Positions 1 through 12,640 of a stretch of 64,000 nt of DNA are shown piece after piece. The notes under the pieces were generated by a model, which saw only the letters and a list, made by a program, of their open reading frames with translations, did not search any database and was not told the origin of the DNA. Numbering within the stretch: the first letter of the stretch is position 1; each line of letters begins with the position of its first letter. This stretch comes from Caenorhabditis remanei (taxonomy: Eukaryota; Nematoda; Chromadorea; Rhabditida; Rhabditidae): NCBI RefSeq assembly GCF_010183535.1, contig NC_071328.1:3224001-3288000 (forward strand). Direction: 5' to 3'. The translations under genes and the position numbers were made by a program.

Positions 1-239
1 ATTTATGTGATTATGCTGTCATTTCTATTGCCAGAGCTCCGCCCTTAGTACAAATGAATATAGTTATCTCTATTTTTTTTCGTTTTCTAACAGTTTCAGT
101 GAAAAAAACGCCTGGAAGTAGTTTTTTCCCCAAAATTCAAAACTCCAAGAGAAAAATCATAAAATTCGCGAAAATCGGTAGGAAATTAGTTTTTGGTTGA
201 AGAAAAGCCTTTGTCCTTTTTGACCATTTTTCCATATAT

Positions 240-340
240 TTCTGCGGAATGTATTCTTCCTAAATTTCACAGTTATGGAATGACGGAAGGCGGAAGTAAA
301 ATTCCTTGTCCGGAAGTCAGAAGTCGGCATTCCGCACAAC
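240..340. repeat. Diverged GGAAGTC element
   Basis: TTATGGAATGACGGAAGGCG followed by CCGGAAGTCAGAAGTCGG, as in the cluster at 40500-41125. It lies in the last visible intron of rbg-2. Nothing else recognisable is seen in 1-470. Confidence 0.55.
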
Positions 341-470
341 TCTGGCCCCTATGCACCCAAACTGCAAATTCTTACTGTAGCTTAAAGGCGCATGCCAAAA
401 AAGTTTTCATACAGTAAACAAATATTGTCGTTTTCTACCGAATTCAGTGAAATTTTCGTGTTTTACTCAC

Positions 471-3400
471 CAGCCACGACCAAATCATGCTCGAAAACTC
501 TCGGTATCATTTGATACATCCTTCCGACCACTTCTTCCTTATCATCCGGAAAATCGATAATCATTTTACTGCGACGATCCTCTTCGTCTCCTTCTTCGGC
601 GAGATTTTCAGTTGGGTCGCGTGGGAATAGTTTCTCGATGGTCTCCGTTTCGATGGACTCGTTAACAATCCATTTGGCTACCTGGAAGTACGACGTGTAA
701 GTGCGCTCTACTGATAATTCGATGTGTACTTCGCATGGACGTCAATTTCATTAAAGTTTTCAAAATTTTTAAGTGATTTTTCATTTTTCACGTTTTTTAA
801 AGCCAAAATAGGCAATTTGTTTTTACAAAAAATCAGAAAAAAGCAAAAATCAAATTTGCACTCAAAAATTCATATTCGACTTTTCCACGCGGAGTACACG
901 AAATCGTTTTTGATTCCTTGATGTTTTTCGAATAAAAACGCCAAAACCGCGGGTTTTTTGCAACAAAAGGCACAGTTATTACAACTGCGCTCCACCGAAA
1001 TCATCTTGAAAAATGTGTCGGTTTCGGTAGAGCGTCTTTGTAGGGAGCGTGCCGTGCTAATACTTGTGGATTGTCTATTCATTTGATTTTTTTACATTTT
1101 TTTCGAATAAAAACAGCAAAAAAAAACGACTTTTGCAACAAAAAGACTTGTCCACATGGACCACACGATATACTATTCTTGCTCTCTATTCTCGATAGAG
1201 CGCGATTGCAGAATCTAGGCTCCACCCATTTTTGCAACAGTGCCGCACGCAATATTCTCTATGAAATCAGAGGTGTTTCCTATTTTCTATTCAAATATTA
1301 GGCTCAAAAACCTGCGATTTCATAGAGAAAAATTGCGTGCGGCACTGTTGCGAAAATGGGTGGAGCCTAGATTTTTCAATCGCACTCTATCGAGAACAAG
1401 AATAATATATCGTGAAGTCCACGTGGACAAGTCTTTTTGTTGCAAAAAACCCGTCGTTTTTAGCGGTTTTTATTCGAAAAAGATCGAGGAATCAAAAACA
1501 AATTTGCGTGAAAAAGTCGAATATGAATTTTTGAGCGAAAACTTCATTTTCGCTTTTTTCTGAATTTTTGCAAAAAATCGCCTATTTTGGCTGAGAAAAA
1601 AAAACATGAAAAATGAGAAATATCTACAAAATTTTGAATTCTCATAAAATACATGATGCGCTCTATTGAAAACAGCGATTTCGTGTACTCCGCGTGGAAA
1701 AGTCGAACATGAATTTTGAGCGAAAACTTTATTTTCGCTATTTTTCATAATTTCTGGAAAAAATTGCCTAATTACTTTTAAAATCTTGAACTTTTTTAGT
1801 TGAAAAATCTGCAAATTCGCTCTATCGAAAACATCGAATTCGTGTATTCCGAGCGGATTCGAACACCCGACAAAACCTGTTTTCTTTTTTTTTCTTGCAA
1901 CCGCGCTCTACCGAAACCGATGAAAACTGTGTCCGAAATTGAGAGACGCAGAGAAAAAGAGACATTTTTCAAGGGTATTTCGGTGGAGCGCAGTTGTAAG
2001 AACTGTGCCTTTCAGCGACAAAATTGCTAAAAGTGGGCGGAGCCACATCTCTTACATTCTCTCTAATAAACGAATCAATTCTCTGCGCGACGTCGGCAAT
2101 CCGAACATCTGATTCTGAATCTTCTCCTAACAGAGTCTGTGCGAGGGTCACACAATGTAGACACATAATAATACTATCGAGATGCTCGACTTCTGGAGAC
2201 ACGGCGTCCCAATCTTCGAGCGTCTTGTTCTTAACGTCTTCTTGGGACTTTTCAGCGTAAATGTCTACAGAATCCTCGTCGACGTCGTCTAGTCCTCCAG
2301 AATCCTTCTCATCCCTCAACCGTCTCATCACCTTCCTCGCACACCAACAAACCACCAGCAACATCATTCCCATCGTCACATTCTTCGAGTCCATCGCCAT
2401 TCGATCCATTTTTTCGAGCAGTCCGTTTTCAGATTTTTCGAAATTTACGAACATTTCGACTGTTCGATGGAATGATCTCCAATCGAGTCGATTCGTCGTT
2501 TTTTCCAGTTTCAAATAGAATAATTTGATGAGATTCTGTCGACTAATCGGTAGTTTTTCGAGTACTGTATCATAGTATTCATCGATTTCAAAAGAGCCGA
2601 AGAGAGGGGCAAAGATGAGATTGGCGAGAAGAAGACGACGGATTTCTGACCAGTGTCTGCAATTATTTTTTATGAAAAATCCAGTATTTGCATAGTTGCC
2701 AAGGCCCGGCTTCAAAAAATGACCCTTTTTTCCAATTTTTTTTTCGAAATTTTTTCAATTTTTCATCGAAAATGTGACCATTTTTGACTATCTTTCAGAA
2801 TTTTCTTCTAATTCTGAAAAAATAAAATTTGGCTTTTTCGCGGAAAAATTCAAAAAATTTGACTTTCGCGCTAATTTGTCCGGGCCTTGACAACTATGAG
2901 TAATCTGGAAATGGTTTTCAAAATATCTGGAATAAAATTCCTTTAAAAATTTTGAAAACTGCTCAAAACTTGTCATGGCCTAACTTTTTCAGTTTTGGGT
3001 TTCTAAATTTTTTGAATTATTTTAAATTTTACATTCAATAAATTCACATTCTCCATGCATAACTAGGTTGAATTCTGAAGTAAAGTCGAAATTCGACAAT
3101 TTCGAACAAAAAATTCAAATTTTTTCAAAACTTCGTTCAATGTCCATTCGAAACCAGACGCTCCGAAAATATGGAAAAATTATGAAAAAATCCTTATTTT
3201 TCAATAATTTTTTCATGTCAAGTGGCGAAATATTATCAAAATCAGTATTTTGAAAAGTCGTGGCCTAAGATCCGTCAACTCTGCCATCGTGATATCGTAC
3301 CACGAAAATGACGTCACTCGACACAGCTGGAAACGTGTGCTACCGTAATATTTCGAAGTGAAATATATTTTCTCCAGAAAAACAAAAAAATCTCCTAAAA

Positions 3401-6400
3401 TCTAAAAATTCAAATTTTCTCTTAAAATATTACGGTAGCACTCGTTTCCAGCTGTGTCGAATGACGTCATTTTCGTGATGCGATATAACGAAGGCCGAGT
3501 TGTCGGATCCTAGGCCACGACTATTTAAAATACTGATTTTGATAATATTTCGCCACTTGACATGAAAAAATTATTGAAAAATAAGGATTTTTCCCTAATT
3601 TTTCAGTGATTTTTCATATTTTTTTTGATGTAGCTAGTTAATAAATCAGATGAATGTCCTTTATTCAGATTATCATAGTTCCCACGCAATTTCCCCGTTT
3701 CGGTTGAGCATTTTGAAAGTTTTCGAAAATTTTCAAAAATCTCAATTTTCAGCCCGAAAATGCCATGGCCGAACTTTTTCTGTTCGTGTTTCTAGGCCAT
3801 CGGGTCACTTTTTCCGACAAGAACTTTCGCAACTGCTGGCCTAGAAATCCAGCAGAAAAAGTTCGGCCGTTTTCGGGATTTTTCGCAAGGGGTTTGATTG
3901 CTTGTCGAAAATATGAAAAATCACTGAAAATCAGTAATTATTTCATGTTTAGTGGCGAAATCCCGTTTTCCAAGCAAAAACTCACTCCGAGAAGACATCA
4001 ATCTCGTCATGTTCCAAATCCACATATTTCAGCCATTCCCCAACTTTCAACACATCATTCATCATCTCGTTCTCTCTCTCCCCGAATCGATTCATATGAC
4101 ATTCGAGAATTCTCTCAACAATCGAATCCAACTCATACTTGTCACATTTTTTCTCAAAATTCTTCTCGGATCGTCTAGATTCATTTATGATTCTCGCATA
4201 GAACGCAATCGATTTCTCAGCGATATTTGGAAGATCTCCAAGGGACGCTGCCGATTGGATCGTCTTGATTTTAGCGATGAATTGATGCGCTTGTTCGGAA
4301 CTTTTCAACGTAAAAAGAGCATTTTGGAATGTCGATTTACGAGAAGTTGGCATGCGTAGATCAGAAAACGTGTCAAACCACTCTGCACTGCCCGTTTCTT
4401 TCTTCTCCAACTCTTTCAACCGGAGATGATCATGTTGATCTTGACGTGCTCTACTAGTCAATGCGAGATGGAATGGCATCACTACGCGATGGAATTGACC
4501 GTTCTCGTCGATGAAATAGGAATTCGAATCGGAATGAATGTGACATCGACCACATAACATTTTATTCTCTCCGCCGGGAACCACGTTGCATTCGGATGAT
4601 GGCACGTGTTGCGCACAGACACGCACGTTTCCCTGGAAAATGTTTCGAGTAAAATCGCAAGAATTTATCAGCTCGGCACAGGTGTTACAACTGCGCTCCA
4701 CCGAAATTCCCTTGAAAAATGTCTCTTTTTCTCTGACGAGTATCTCAATTTCGTACACAATTTTCTTCGATTTCGGTAGAGCGCGGTTGTAAGAAACATG
4801 TCGTGAAGTTTGCAAAAACTGCATTTCTTGTCAAAAATAAGTTACAAAACATTACTTTTCGCTATTTTCTAGGATTCGTATTACAAATTTAGTTTTCTAA
4901 TGAGTTCTTCAAAATCAGCCGAACTTTTTGCTTTTGTACTTCTAGTCCACGGAAAGTTCTTCGGGATCAGTCAAAACCGTTTAATGGCGAAACGTACGGG
5001 TGGAAGAACTTTCCGTGGCCTAGAAAAACAAAAACACAAAAGTTCGGCCACCAGCGACCAGGCTGGAAATTCGTGGCTTGGTGAGTTTTTTTATAGGATT
5101 TTGAGCATATTCATATTAGCCTAGCATAATTATTACAACTGCGCTCCGTCGCAAACGAGAGAGTATTAGGTGAGAGACGCAGAGTTTTTTCTCGCGCCGA
5201 CACAGATTTTCACTGTTTTTGACCTATTTTCGCCTTTTTTCGGTAAATTATAATGAAAAATAGCGATCATAGGTCAAAAACTGTGAAATTCTGTCGGCGC
5301 GATAAAAAACTCTGCGTCTCTCACCTAATACTCTCTCGTTTGCGACGTAGCGCAGTTGTAAGAGCGGTGGACTCTCTAACACTCACCAATACAGTCCAAA
5401 CTTCCAACAACGACCTCCTCGGAGCGAAAATTGTCAAAAATTGTGCAACTCGATCTTCTTGTGTAGCAGAGACCCAGGAGACAGTGGCGTCTCGGTATCC
5501 TTTGAATATTAGGACAACTTGTCGGTTTATTATCTGAACAAAATTTCAAATTTATTCCAGTCAAATGTTTTCTCAATAGAGCGGATTTTTACTCACATCA
5601 ATAACCAAAACCCTGGCAAGTCTATCGGTCACAGCCACATAATTACAATCGGGTGATCTCGACACGGTCTGAGCAATTCTCTGCTCCAAAATGAGACTTC
5701 TCGTCGGTACATGTACCGCCGATCTCATATGCGCAGCGATCCGCGTCGGTTCCGTCGAAATGCCGAAAAACTTTCGGATTCCGAACGAGGGGACGAGTGA
5801 CTTTCCGTACTTGATGACATCGTCTAGAAGTTTCTCTTGTTCCTCCCTATCATGCCATACAAATACGGCGAATTCTTTCTCAGTCGTCACCATGAATGTG
5901 GAATACAACGGGAGTGAGGGTTTCTCGACTTTCGCATAAAACGAATCATAGGACGCTGAAATGTAGGCAATTATTCATTTATTACCCACTGATTTACTAC
6001 TTTATAGCGATATTCTGAAATTGGCACTTTTCACCATTCTCTTAGGCTTAGGTTTCTTAGAAATTTGGAAAAAATTGACAAAAACGGAGAAGACTTACTA
6101 GGGAAGGCCTCCGAGTGACCGTGGAGTTATGGAACGTGACCTATATCATTGGAAAGCCTGGTATTCGAGAAAAACGAGGTCGAAGTTCGGAAAAACAGTG
6201 AACTATTGCCTTTCTGACACGCGAAAAAACTGTTTTGGAATTTTTTGCAATTTTTGCGTGTTAAAAAGGCAATATTTTGTCATTTTTTCGAACTTTGACC
6301 TTGTTTTTCTCGAATACCAGGCCTCGAGGGCAAAAACTGAATATATATTTGGAATCAGCTTTTTCTCAGCTTTCCAATGATATAGACCACGTTCCATAAC

Positions 6401-9400
6401 TCCACGGTCACCTGGAGGCCTACCCTAGTTAGGTAGCAAAAAAAGTGCCTTACTCCCCACACTTTCAGCCAAAAATTTGCCTAGGAATCCGAAAATTGGA
6501 TGGAGGATGTTCCCTATGTTCCCTAAGTAGTCCATAATCACAGCTCCGAGACTTACCAATTGATTCAACGTACCCGATGATTAATATGTAACCATCTTTG
6601 ATGCAACTTTAGATTGTAATTCACAACCTTGGGAAACACATGCTCTTATCTGTCACTAACTTATCTCTAATTCACCAGGAACCTATATATAAAGTGTATG
6701 TATTCACCAGACACCAACCCCAAATTATGGCTATAAAGTAGTAAATGAGTAAATGGTAGTAAATGAGTGTTTGCCTGAAATGTATTGATCGAATGTCGAC
6801 GGCTTCTGGAGACCTGTGAATATGACGTGGATGATGTTTCCCTTGATATCTGGAGCCAATAGCTCTGATTGGAGTTCGATGGATTCGGAGATTTGTTTCA
6901 CCGTCTTCTCTCCTTTCGCTATTAACATTTTCGCTTGATATAACACGGATTTCAGGGAAATTGGATTGATCATGAAGAAACCTTTTGTGAAGACAATTAT
7001 GAACGTTTGACCTGTCTGGAATTAGAAAATTAGCACGCCACGCTTCTTACAACCGCGCTCTACCGAAACCCACGAAAATTGTGTGCGAAATTGAGAGACG
7101 CAGAGAAAAAGAGTCATTTTTCAAGGGCGTTTCGGTGGAGCGCAGTTGTAAGAACTGTGACGAGATAATATAGTTCAAGGGATTAGATTTTCTTCTGTGT
7201 ACTCCGCATGGACAAGTTTAATTGCGGATTTTGAATTTTTGACAGTATTCAGCGTTTTCGGCAAATTTTCGTCAATTTTTCAATAAAAAATTTCCAATTT
7301 TACAGATTTTTCCGATTTTTCTGAATAAAAATTGCTGAATTTTCTGTTTTCAATGTATTTTCGGAATCAAAATACCAAAAAAAATTTCAGACTACACGAC
7401 TCATAAATTGGCACGCGTCTTACAACCGCGCTCTGCCGAAACCGCGAGAAAATAGTGTGCGAAATTGAGAGACACAGAGAAAAAGATACATTTTTCAAGG
7501 GGATTTCGGAGGAGCGCAGTTGTAAGAACTGTGCCGAGCGAATATCTGAGAAAACCGATTTTTTTTCTTTTTTTTTGAAAAATTTTCCGATAGTTTTCGA
7601 AAAATCCGTTAGAAATATGTTGGAAATTTCGGCTGAAATTTTCAAAAATAGTGATTTTTCGATTTTTCCTTTTTTTTGAAATTTTATACTCAAAAACAGG
7701 TTTCTGTGCGTCTGTCCTTGAAATACCTACAGTTTTCATTCAATTTCGAGATTTTTGTATTCCGAAAAACTAATTTTTTTCAGAAAACGAAATTTTCCAA
7801 AAAAAAACTATATTTATTTGTTATTTTGTTTAATTTTTGACTTTTTACAGATTTTTTAGAGAAAATTCGTTAAACAATTGAAAACGAATCAAAAAATTTT
7901 CTGTATTTTTATGATTTTCGGCACTTTTCAACAATTTTTTATTCTATTTTTCGCTAATTTTCACCTCGAAAACGCGCTCACCTTGACAACATCGAACTGT
8001 ACACTATTAACGGGTTCAAAAATGGAGAATCGATCGAAATAGAGCATAGTTCCTTGCTCGGTGAAGAAATAGACGTGTCCATTGAGTGTTCCCAATGCAA
8101 TGATTATCGAATCGAGTAGATCAATGTGTCGAACATTCGAAAGACCGAATATACAAGAAGCGGTGATCTCATTTCCAACCGGATCTCCTTCTATGTATTG
8201 TTTACACACTATTTTGTATTGAGATTCTGGAAAAAGGGGAGACATTTGGGAAATTCGAAATCAGTAAATTAAAAAAAGTTAACATAATTCGAATTCGAAA
8301 TGGGTTTAGATCATACTTGTCATTTGACGGGCCGGGCCGAGGAAAAAAATTTGCCGGCCCGGCCCGGGTGGAAAATTTTTTAAAATTTTTGCACCCCAAA
8401 AATAATTTTCAAGTGCTTTTTTTCACTAAATTTACTGTAGGACTAATAAAAATCATCAATTTAGTCGAATTTTAGAAGAAAATGCCCCAAAAACCACTTT
8501 TTCAAAAATTAACGCTGAAAAAAACACATAGTTGTCAAGGCCCGGGCCGGTAGAAAATTTTCAAGGCCCGGCCCGGCCCGAAGGTCCGGCTTCAAAAAAT
8601 GACCCTTTTTTTCCTAATTTTTTTTTCGAAATTTTTTCAATTTTTTATCGAAAATGTGACCATTTTTGACTGTTTTTCAGATTTTCTTCTAATTCTGAAT
8701 CATAGTCGAAAATTTGACTTTTTCGCAAAAAAATTCAAAAAATTCGAAAAAATTTGAAAAAATTTGAAAATTTCACTTTCGCGCCAATTTGCCCGGGCCG
8801 GGCCTTGACAACTATGAAAAAACATGTTTTTCGAAAAAAGTCACTTCACCCGGGCCGGGCCGGTGAAAATTTGGAAATCGGCCTGGCCCGGCCCGGCCCG
8901 GCCCGTGACAAGTATGGTTTAGATGTCTAGTTGCTATAATTATTTTCACCGAATGGTTTTCCAACTAGCATACTTTGGTCGGTAACTCGCTTTAAACTCA
9001 ATATTATGAGCTGAAAAATATACCAAAATGTAGATCTCGACGAGTTACATGTCACTGATATAGTATGGATCAGATAGCTATTTGTTAATATGCCGAGGGT
9101 CGGGAAAAAGTGCAAAAATACGCGAAAATGACCAAAAAAGTCATTCTAGACCGGCCCGCGACTCATTAACGATCTGACATCCGTAGGGTTCGGGAATTCC
9201 GGCCCGGGCTCGGCCGACAGAAAAATTTTCCTCAGCCCGGCCCGGTCAGCCCGTCGGCCCGGTTACTGTAGAAATTTGAAATTTTTTGAAATAATTTTGA
9301 ATTTTTTTTTGCAAAAAAGTCGAATTTTCGACTATGTTTTAAAATATCGATAAAAACATAAGTGTACGAGAAATATTGATTATTCTACATTTTGGTAAAT

Positions 9401-10579
9401 TTTTCAGCTCATATAACTCAATTTGAAGGTAGTTACGCACCAAAAAATGGTGCTTTTCAATGAATTTTCAAATTTTATGTGAGAGAAATATGTTTTCTCG
9501 GTTTTTCATTGAAATATTGGATATATTTTTCCAATTTTTACCTATTTAAAAATGTAAGTGTGGAATTTGAACTAATTTTCCTGAAATTTCTATGAGAAAA
9601 GGCGAAATTATTCAAGAAAACTTGTTATTTATTACTAAATTTTTTTTGGAATTTTTTTTTGCATAATTCAAAGTGAAAATGAAATGTAAAATTGATAATA
9701 ATTTAGAATTGCTCGAAAATGTTTTTCAATTATTTTTCAGAGAAATAAGGAGATTTTTTTCTAATTTTAAAACATGAAAACCAGAATTTTTAGCGAAAAA
9801 AACTGAAAACTGTGTTGAAATTTGAATTTTTTTGTTTTCGATTGATAAATTCGTAAATTTATTGATTTTTTTCGCGAAAAAGACAAATTTTCGACTATCA
9901 TTAAGAATTAGAAGAAAATTTGAAAAATTTACACACTTTCGATGAAAAATTGAAGAAATTTCAAAAAATTTCAAAAAATTAGTTTTTTTTGAAGCCTAAC
10001 CTTTGCCGGGCCAAGTATGCGAATAACGTTTTTCAAAACGAATCTACTACCACCAGAATCAGAAAAAATCGCCGATTTTCAAATGCGGGAATTTCGATTT
10101 AAGAATCTTTATTCATAATTTTTATTTGATTTTTAATTTTTCAAAACAAAATAATCTTTCATGAGATCTTACCATCGGGCGGTTTTCTCAACACGACAAA
10201 TCTGGATTCCCAAGTGACTAAAAGGTACTCTGCATCAGAATACGTTTTCAAATCACATCGAAACAACCAATTCCGTATCGATTCATCACTTTCTATCGAA
10301 TTTTCAGCCTCCTCTTTCCCTTCTCCACCTCCCCAATCATCCCATTCCTCTACATTCTCATCCTTTTCCGTATTTTTACAGAATTGTGTTTCACTCCCTT
10401 CTGAACTTTCCGAGTTTTTTCGCTCGAATTTCGCTGAAAACAGGGGAAAAATGTTTTTTTTTAAATAATTATTTCTCACATTCGTCGCCAAAATCTCCTA
10501 GCAAATATTTTTTGACTTGTTTCGCCACGTCATCATTTACAGCACAATATGCTTCTAAATTCACCGGTGGCACTGACAT
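471..10579 (-). CDS. rbg-2: Rab3 GTPase-activating protein non-catalytic subunit (RAB3GAP2 family), 3' end outside window
   Basis: Exons, 5' to 3': 10579-10480, 10433-10173, 8226-7982, 7015-6775, 5955-5597, 5533-5387, 4632-3986, 2656-2056, 681-471. All phases join, giving about 937 residues; the last donor (GTGAGT) leads out of the window. The family forms the regulatory half of the Rab3GAP complex, which acts on Rab3 in synaptic exocytosis and on Rab18 at the ER. Recognition rests on blocks I know from the human protein: an acidic Trp stretch (EEWDDWGGG) near residue 50, GHVYFFTEQGTML, GFFMINPISL, FKGYRDATVSWV followed by APRRSLLEVW, MPFHLALTSRARQDQ and VAKWIVNE, all in the same order. Start chosen at 10579: a consensus TTTCAG acceptor ends 5 nt upstream, typical of a trans-spliced leader site. 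The intron after 6775 needs a GC donor. Human RAB3GAP2 has about 1390 residues, so roughly a third is missing off the edge. Family call is confident; exact exon ends are inferred. Confidence 0.9.
1105..1480. mobile_element. Palindromic element with CCACRTGGAC ends
   Basis: Arms mirror about 1300: TTGTCCAC at 1147 against GTGGACAAG at 1421, and GCGTGCGGCACTGTTGC-like blocks either side of the centre. It lies in the last visible intron of rbg-2. The GTACTCCACGTGGACAAG half-motif recurs as scattered pieces near 1690, 7200, 55040, 55270, 55425, 57200, 57360, 57900, 57965, 61800, 62120, 63770 and 63885. Confidence 0.6.
1893..2008. mobile_element. Palindromic MITE, AACCGCGCTCTACCGAAA family, copy 1
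   Basis: Ends GCAACCGCGCTCTACCGAAA and, inverted, TTACAACTGCGCTCCACCGAAA surround a core with GAGAGACGCAGAGAAAAAGA and TTTTTCAAGGG. It is about 115 bp, in intron 8 of rbg-2. Confidence 0.7.
2691..2898. mobile_element. Short CATAGTTG-ended element of the same GC-rich family
   Basis: Left end CATAGTTGCCAAGGCCCGG and right end, read inward, CATAGTTGTCAAGGCCCGG. The flanks AGTATTTG and AGTAATCT are only partly alike, so the duplication is decayed or absent. It sits 35 bp upstream of the acceptor of rbg-2 exon 8 (2656). Confidence 0.7.
3180..3600. mobile_element. Long palindromic element in intron 7 of rbg-2
   Basis: Arms of more than 150 bp mirror each other about 3390. Shared blocks include AAATCCTTATTTTTCAATAA, GTGGCGAAATATTATCAAAA and ACACAGCTGGAAACG. 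A related copy with the CAGCTGGAAA block is at about 37390-38165. No clear target duplication was found. Confidence 0.65.
4675..4796. mobile_element. AACCGCGCTCTACCGAAA family, copy 2 (inverted)
   Basis: Same ends and core as copy 1 in the opposite orientation. It lies 43 bp upstream of rbg-2 exon 7 (4632). Confidence 0.7.
5125..5363. mobile_element. Palindromic MITE, GCAAACGAGAGAGTATT family, copy 1
   Basis: Ends ATTACAACTGCGCTCCGTCG and, inverted, TTACAACTGCGCTACGTCG enclose mirrored ACGAGAGAGTATTAGGTGAG and GAGAGACGCAGAGTTTTTT blocks and a CTCGCGCCGACA arm. It ends 24 bp from the donor of rbg-2 exon 6 (5387). Confidence 0.7.
6098..6428. mobile_element. 331-bp MITE with TTA target duplication
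   Basis: Ends CTAGGG...GGCCT and AGGCC...CCCTAG form long arms that include GTGACCGTGGAGTTATGGAA. TTA flanks both sides (6095-6097 and 6429-6431), as for PIF/Harbinger-type elements. It lies in intron 4 of rbg-2. Confidence 0.7.
7043..7159. mobile_element. AACCGCGCTCTACCGAAA family, copy 3
   Basis: TTACAACCGCGCTCTACCGA left end, GGTGGAGCGCAGTTGTAA right end and GAGAGACGCAGAG core, in intron 3 of rbg-2, 28 bp upstream of exon 4. Confidence 0.7.
7411..7535. mobile_element. AACCGCGCTCTACCGAAA family, copy 4
   Basis: The fullest copy here, with outer ends GCACGCGTCTTACAACCGCG and GTAAGAACTGTGCC. The core reads GAGAGACACAGAG. Intron 3 of rbg-2. Confidence 0.7.
8312..8916. mobile_element. GC-rich palindromic non-autonomous DNA transposon, exact 8-bp TSD
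   Basis: Terminal inverted repeats begin CATACTTGTCA and are followed by GGGCCGGGCC runs. The element is flanked on both sides by the 8-bp direct repeat GTTTAGAT (8304-8311 and 8917-8924). An 8-bp duplication points to the hAT superfamily or a similar one. It lies in intron 2 of rbg-2, has no coding capacity, and contains a second element. Confidence 0.85.
8527..8816. mobile_element. Related element nested inside 8312-8916, exact 8-bp TSD
   Basis: Ends read CATAGTTGTCAAGGCCCGG inward and are flanked by AAAAAACA on both sides (8519-8526 and 8817-8824). The interior has AT-rich filler between GGCCCGG arms. It inserted into the older element around it. The duplication is low in complexity, so it is weaker evidence than that of the host element. 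Confidence 0.75.
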
Positions 10580-11124
10580 TTCATCTGAAATTGAATGATT
10601 GATTAGCAATATTTTGTGTAATTTCTAAATTTCTATTGCAAAAAATCTTGTGATGAGGCGAGAGAGCACGCGGAACGAGGAGGGTGCAGGCAAAAAAGGG
10701 TGCGGTGGAGCGAGAATGCATTGTTTCTTTTAGCGGGTGTTTAAAAAAGGGTTTTTCGGGTTGTATTGCTAAAAATGCATTTAAAATGCCTAAAAATGAA
10801 CTTATTTCAGTAGAAAGTCTGAATGAGCACGTTTTCTCTTGGAAATATTCAAATTTTCACTAAAACGATGTAAAAATGCTAATTTTTTTGGTGAAAACCC
10901 CTTTTCCTTGATTTTAAAATTGGTTAAACATGAATTTTGAAGCGTTTCTGCAAGTTAAACGAAAAATGAACACGAAAATCTTGAAATCGCTGTTCTGAAA
11001 TATCTATCTTTTTCAGTTTTCAGTCATATATTGTCTTTGTTTGGTATTTTAAAAAAAGTTTTCAATTTCGAGAGTCTCTCCTGGTTTTATTTGTGATCAC
11101 CATTTTTCAAATTTATACTTTTTA

Positions 11125-11690
11125 TGTAGATCAGAAACAGGGCTTCATTTTTGTAGTTGACAACTTTTTGATAGCTATTCACACTTTCGAGATACACGCG
11201 CTCAAAAATTGACAAATTTTTACCAACTTTGACATCTCGTTACATTATTACCTCTGATTTCACAGCGTGAAAATTGTATTGGTTATGTAGATCAAATCTA
11301 GGGCTACATTTTTGTAGTTAACAACTTTTTGATAGCTATTTACGTTTTCGAGATACGCGTCTTCAAAGCATGCGACTTTTAGGCGAGAGAGAGAGAGAGA
11401 GAGTGAGAGGGTGCAGAGAAGCTAGACGCCCTCCTCGTTTCACACACTCTCTCGTCTTTGAAGGCGCATAACTCAAAAGCGTGAAGAGCTATCAAAAAGT
11501 TGTCAACTAGAAAAACGTAGCCCTAGCCTTGATCTACACAAAAATATAAATTTAATAAAACTAAACCTTCAACAAAAGCTGGACAAGTTTACTTTCCGGA
11601 TTCAATCTTTAAAGGCGCATATCTCAAAAGTGGGTGGAGGTATCAAAAGGTTTCAACTACAAAAATGAAGCTCTATGTTTGATCTACACA
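11125..11690. mobile_element. Long palindromic element, GTTGACAACTTTTTGATAGCT family, copy 1
   Basis: Blocks GTAGTTGACAACTTTTTGAT, CACTTTCGAGATACACGCGC and GGCGCATATCTCAAAAG occur in both orientations around an AGAGAGAG...CTCTCTCG centre at about 11400-11450. It lies upstream of the furrowed-like gene. Confidence 0.65.
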
Positions 11691-11750
11691 AAAAATGTAA
11701 ATTCATAATGTTTTGGACAACAGTGGAGTCCGTTACCAGTAAAAATTTAG

Positions 11751-12108
11751 CATACTTGCAAACGGGGCCGACACGGGCCGGCGCGTAACTCGCTTCAAAC
11801 TCAATATTATGAGCTGAAAAATATACCAAAATGTAGATCTCGACGAGTTCTATCTCCGTGACCCAACAGGCTGGATGACTATTCGTTAATGTGCCGCGGG
11901 CCGGGCTAGAATGGCCTTTTTGGCCATTTTCGCGTTTTTGGCACTTTTTCCCGGCCCGCGGCACATTACCGATCCACCATTCGGCCCGTAGTAAGTCACA
12001 GTCTTGGAGCTTGTCGAGATTTACATTTTTGTATATTTTTCATAAAAACTCAGTTTGAAGCGAGTTACGTGCCCGTGTCGGCCCATTTCGGCCCGGTTTG
12101 CAAGTATG
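11751..12108. mobile_element. CATACTTGCAAAC-ended palindromic element, near-perfect 8-bp TSD
   Basis: Ends read CATACTTGCAAAC inward on both sides, followed by GGGGCCG and CGGGCCG. Flanks are AAATTTAG (11743-11750) and AAAATTAG (12109-12116), 7 of 8 identical. The interior is palindromic about 11930 and shares the GTAACTCGCTT...CAATATTATGAGC block with about 8970-9020. Confidence 0.78.
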
Positions 12109-12640
12109 AAAATTAGACTAGAAATTTAAGTTGTCAGTGTAAAAATGCATTCTCCAACCCCAGCCGATTCTATTTTTTGCAACTTCCCGTTTCAATTCTT
12201 CTTTTTCGTTTTCTCAATTTATTAATCCGCATTTTTCGCGCCTCCGCTCGACTTCCGGACTCTTCCGAAAAGTTTCCCTCTCTTTCGAAAATGATAGGTT
12301 GATTTATGCTCAGGAAGCTTAGAGAGAGAGAGGGAACTGAGCACAAGCTCATGCATACTATCCAATTTCTCTCTCTCAGACACTTGTCACTTTCAAGAGG
12401 AGGAGAAAAAAGAGGCAAGCATATGTACAAATATTTAAAAACAGTTCGAGGTATCGAATTACGCCGGTGGACTTACTTGTTGTTGGGATCAAGTACTATT
12501 TATTTACTGAGATTCGCTTTTTTCAACATTTCCGCCGAAGATTTCGAAAATTTCGAAAAAAAGATGTTACATTGAGAGAAACAAGGAACTAACTTTATAA
12601 AACATGAAAAAAAATACAAAAAGCAAAAAGCAAAAAAGTT

